From contig DAOTWD010000145.1 of NCBI GenBank assembly GCA_034435975.1, positions 274,758 through 338,757 of the forward strand: a stretch of DNA of 64,000 bases. Direction: 5' to 3'. The stretch is from CAKZQX01 sp034435975 (lineage in GTDB: Bacteria > Chloroflexota > Chloroflexia > Chloroflexales > Chloroflexaceae). Positions 62,822 through 64,000 of this stretch are shown piece by piece. Under the pieces are notes generated by a model. It ran no database searches. It saw only the letters and a list, made by a program, of their open reading frames with translations, and had not been told where the DNA came from. The position numbers and the translations under genes were made by a program. The first letter of the stretch is position 1. Each line of letters begins with the position of its first letter.

Positions 62822-64000
62822 TCATGGGCATGCTTCCAGCGTTCCCTGTGGGTCGGCTTCACGTCCAAACCAGGCCACAGCGTACTGCTCATAGACGGCG
62901 ATACCCATGGCCTGCCACGGCCCCCAGTTATTCTGCTCAATGATGACATTGTTATGCCCCGGACTGCCTTGCCAGCCGTTCAAGGCTCCAGACGGAGTAG
63001 CACCTGCCGATGATTGATAGGAAATTTCATAGCCGTTGCCGGTATATATATTGCCGGTAATTTCGCGTGGTTTATCCCACATTCCAGCCGCATATCGATG
63101 ATCAGACGTATAGCACACCGGACTCCAGTCGCCCTGGTCAGACCAGCTATGCAGGTTACACTCCATACCCCGGCTATCGGTACCCGTGTCTGGTCGGTGC
63201 AAGTGCAGATCCAGCACATGCGCCTGGGCAACATGCGTGAGCGATTTTGAGATCGGAACACTCGGCAAGCCGTTCTGGTTGCGATAGGCATTGATCAGGC
63301 GGGCCAGTTCTACATCCTGTGCAGTCAGGCAGGCCCCCGGGATATACTGTACTGCTGGCGCTTCGGTAGGTGTGGGGGTGGCGGTAGGCGCATCGGGTAC
63401 TGGTGTGTCGGTGGCGGTGGCCGTCGGAGTGTCTGTGCCAGGTGCTGGGGCAGGATAGGGTGGCAGTGCCGGTGGCTGTGCCGGTGTTCCTGTGTCCAAT
63501 GCGCGAACCTCGTTGCCCAGCAACCCTAATAACACCTCATACTGTGTCCCCGCCAGTTCGGTGTGATGCTCCATGCGCCGTCGTTCAAAGTATTGGACTG
63601 TACCGCTCCAATCGTCGGGTTGATCAAAAAACGGCTCGGTGATCGGGTAGCCAAACCGCTCCAGCCCACCATTGCGTTCCCAATAGCTTTTGAACGGCTC
63701 ACACAGGCTATGCCGGGTTAGCTCAAAATAGAAGCACCCATCCGGTGCATTGTCCACCTGTGGAAAAGATTGCCAGGGTCGATTTTGAATTTCGAGCAGC
63801 GCCGATCCTAATCGACCAGCGAGTACCCCAATCGAGCCGTGATCCTCCAGACGATCACGTTCAAACCACTGGGTCGGCCCCGTCCAACCATCATTGTTGG
63901 TTTCGACCCGTAGTTCGGTGGTTGGATAGCCAAACACCGGCAGGCCACCATTTTGTTCCCAATAGGTACGAATAACCCCCTCGATACAAAAGCCCGTTTC
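62822..64000 (-). CDS. CAP-domain surface protein with FGYP repeats (5' end outside window)
   Basis: Open to the window edge, at least 392 residues; the reading frame continues in phase to base 64000. The N-terminal visible part holds three repeats of the type C-x-G-x-yWexNGGLxxFGYPxTE...VQyFER (the FGYP repeat of Chloroflexota surface proteins). A Pro/Thr-rich linker (TDTPTATATDTPVPDAPTATPTPT) then leads to a C-terminal CAP/SCP-like domain (about the last 165 residues): VELARLINAYRNQNGLPSVPISKSLTHVAQAHVLDLH, then GMECNLHSW, then SPGHNNVIIEQNNW. Likely secreted or surface-bound. A start at the GTG at 63937 is rejected because the repeat continues upstream of it. Confidence 0.9.
   Translation of the reverse strand, partial: ETGFCIEGVIRTYWEQNGGLPVFGYPTTELRVETNNDGWTGPTQWFERDRLEDHGSIGVLAGRLGSALLEIQNRPWQSFPQVDNAPDGCFYFELTRHSLCEPFKSYWERNGGLERFGYPITEPFFDQPDDWSGTVQYFERRRMEHHTELAGTQYEVLLGLLGNEVRALDTGTPAQPPALPPYPAPAPGTDTPTATATDTPVPDAPTATPTPTEAPAVQYIPGACLTAQDVELARLINAYRNQNGLPSVPISKSLTHVAQAHVLDLHLHRPDTGTDSRGMECNLHSWSDQGDWSPVCYTSDHRYAAGMWDKPREITGNIYTGNGYEISYQSSAGATPSGALNGWQGSPGHNNVIIEQNNWGPWQAMGIAVYEQYAVAWFGREADPQGTLEACP

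Noticed and set aside
62822..63937. GTG start for the CAP-domain protein at 63937
   Set aside because: The FGYP repeat continues in frame upstream to the window edge, so the gene is simply cut off.

Overview
The window looks like chromosomal DNA of a member of the Chloroflexota, most likely the Chloroflexales (filamentous anoxygenic phototrophs). This is judged from protein style only: a Ser/Thr kinase with a WD/PQQ-like propeller, a zinc-ribbon FHA protein, FGYP-repeat/CAP proteins, SPFH and KdpD types, threonine/proline-rich surface proteins, and intergenic regions full of small repeats. No rRNA, tRNA or CRISPR array was seen. The last gene runs off the right edge.

Layout. 1-3.3 kb: a HerA/FtsK-like ATPase, an MFS permease and a small unknown protein. 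3.3-8.8 kb: a leftward signalling operon of Ser/Thr kinase with eight-bladed propeller, PP2C phosphatase, vWA protein and FHA protein, with a good promoter. 9-10.5 kb: a GH13 amylase. 10.7-13.5 kb: rpsO-pnp. 13.5-18.3 kb: dnaE, preceded by a 0.9 kb non-coding stretch with three phased DnaA boxes and an extended -10 promoter. 18.3-23.1 kb: a membrane-anchored LamG-like protein, two SnoaL-like paralogues and a solitary SufB/D-like protein. 23.3-25.8 kb: a divergent PurA-like enzyme paired with a vWA protein, under a perfect consensus promoter covered by two TAGTGT-N7-ACACTA operators. 26-32.4 kb: biotin genes bioB, bioY, bioF, bioA, bioD, broken up by repeats, one of them a clear MITE with a 9-bp target duplication.

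32.4-42.3 kb is an iron/heme region. A flavodoxin is divergent from three tandem small paralogous proteins of unknown function. These are followed by a DtxR-like regulator with altered metal ligands, an ABM/heme-monooxygenase-like protein, a FecCD permease, a heme/cobalamin-type binding protein, two surface proteins (one a fasciclin lipoprotein) and a protoglobin. AGGT-N2-ACCT palindromes in front of the small-protein genes, and a looser one before the permease, suggest a local metal regulon. I consider this and the vWA/PurA-like pair the best candidates for an undescribed system.

42.8-48.3 kb: an SPFH protein, two single-domain receivers, and sigma-54 (with an unusual zinc-ribbon insertion) overlapped by its own NtrC-type activator. 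48.9-60 kb: a signalling and ion-homeostasis block of PAS-GAF kinase, Rcp-type receiver, REC-PAS kinase, P2-type cation ATPase, two TrkA-like proteins and KdpD without KdpE or KdpFABC. 60.1-64 kb: an HD-domain protein, a second vWA protein and a CAP-domain surface protein cut by the window edge.

Intergenic DNA carries at least six families of short non-coding repeats, described below. Several sit directly next to start codons or stop codons and so probably supply terminators or regulatory sequence.
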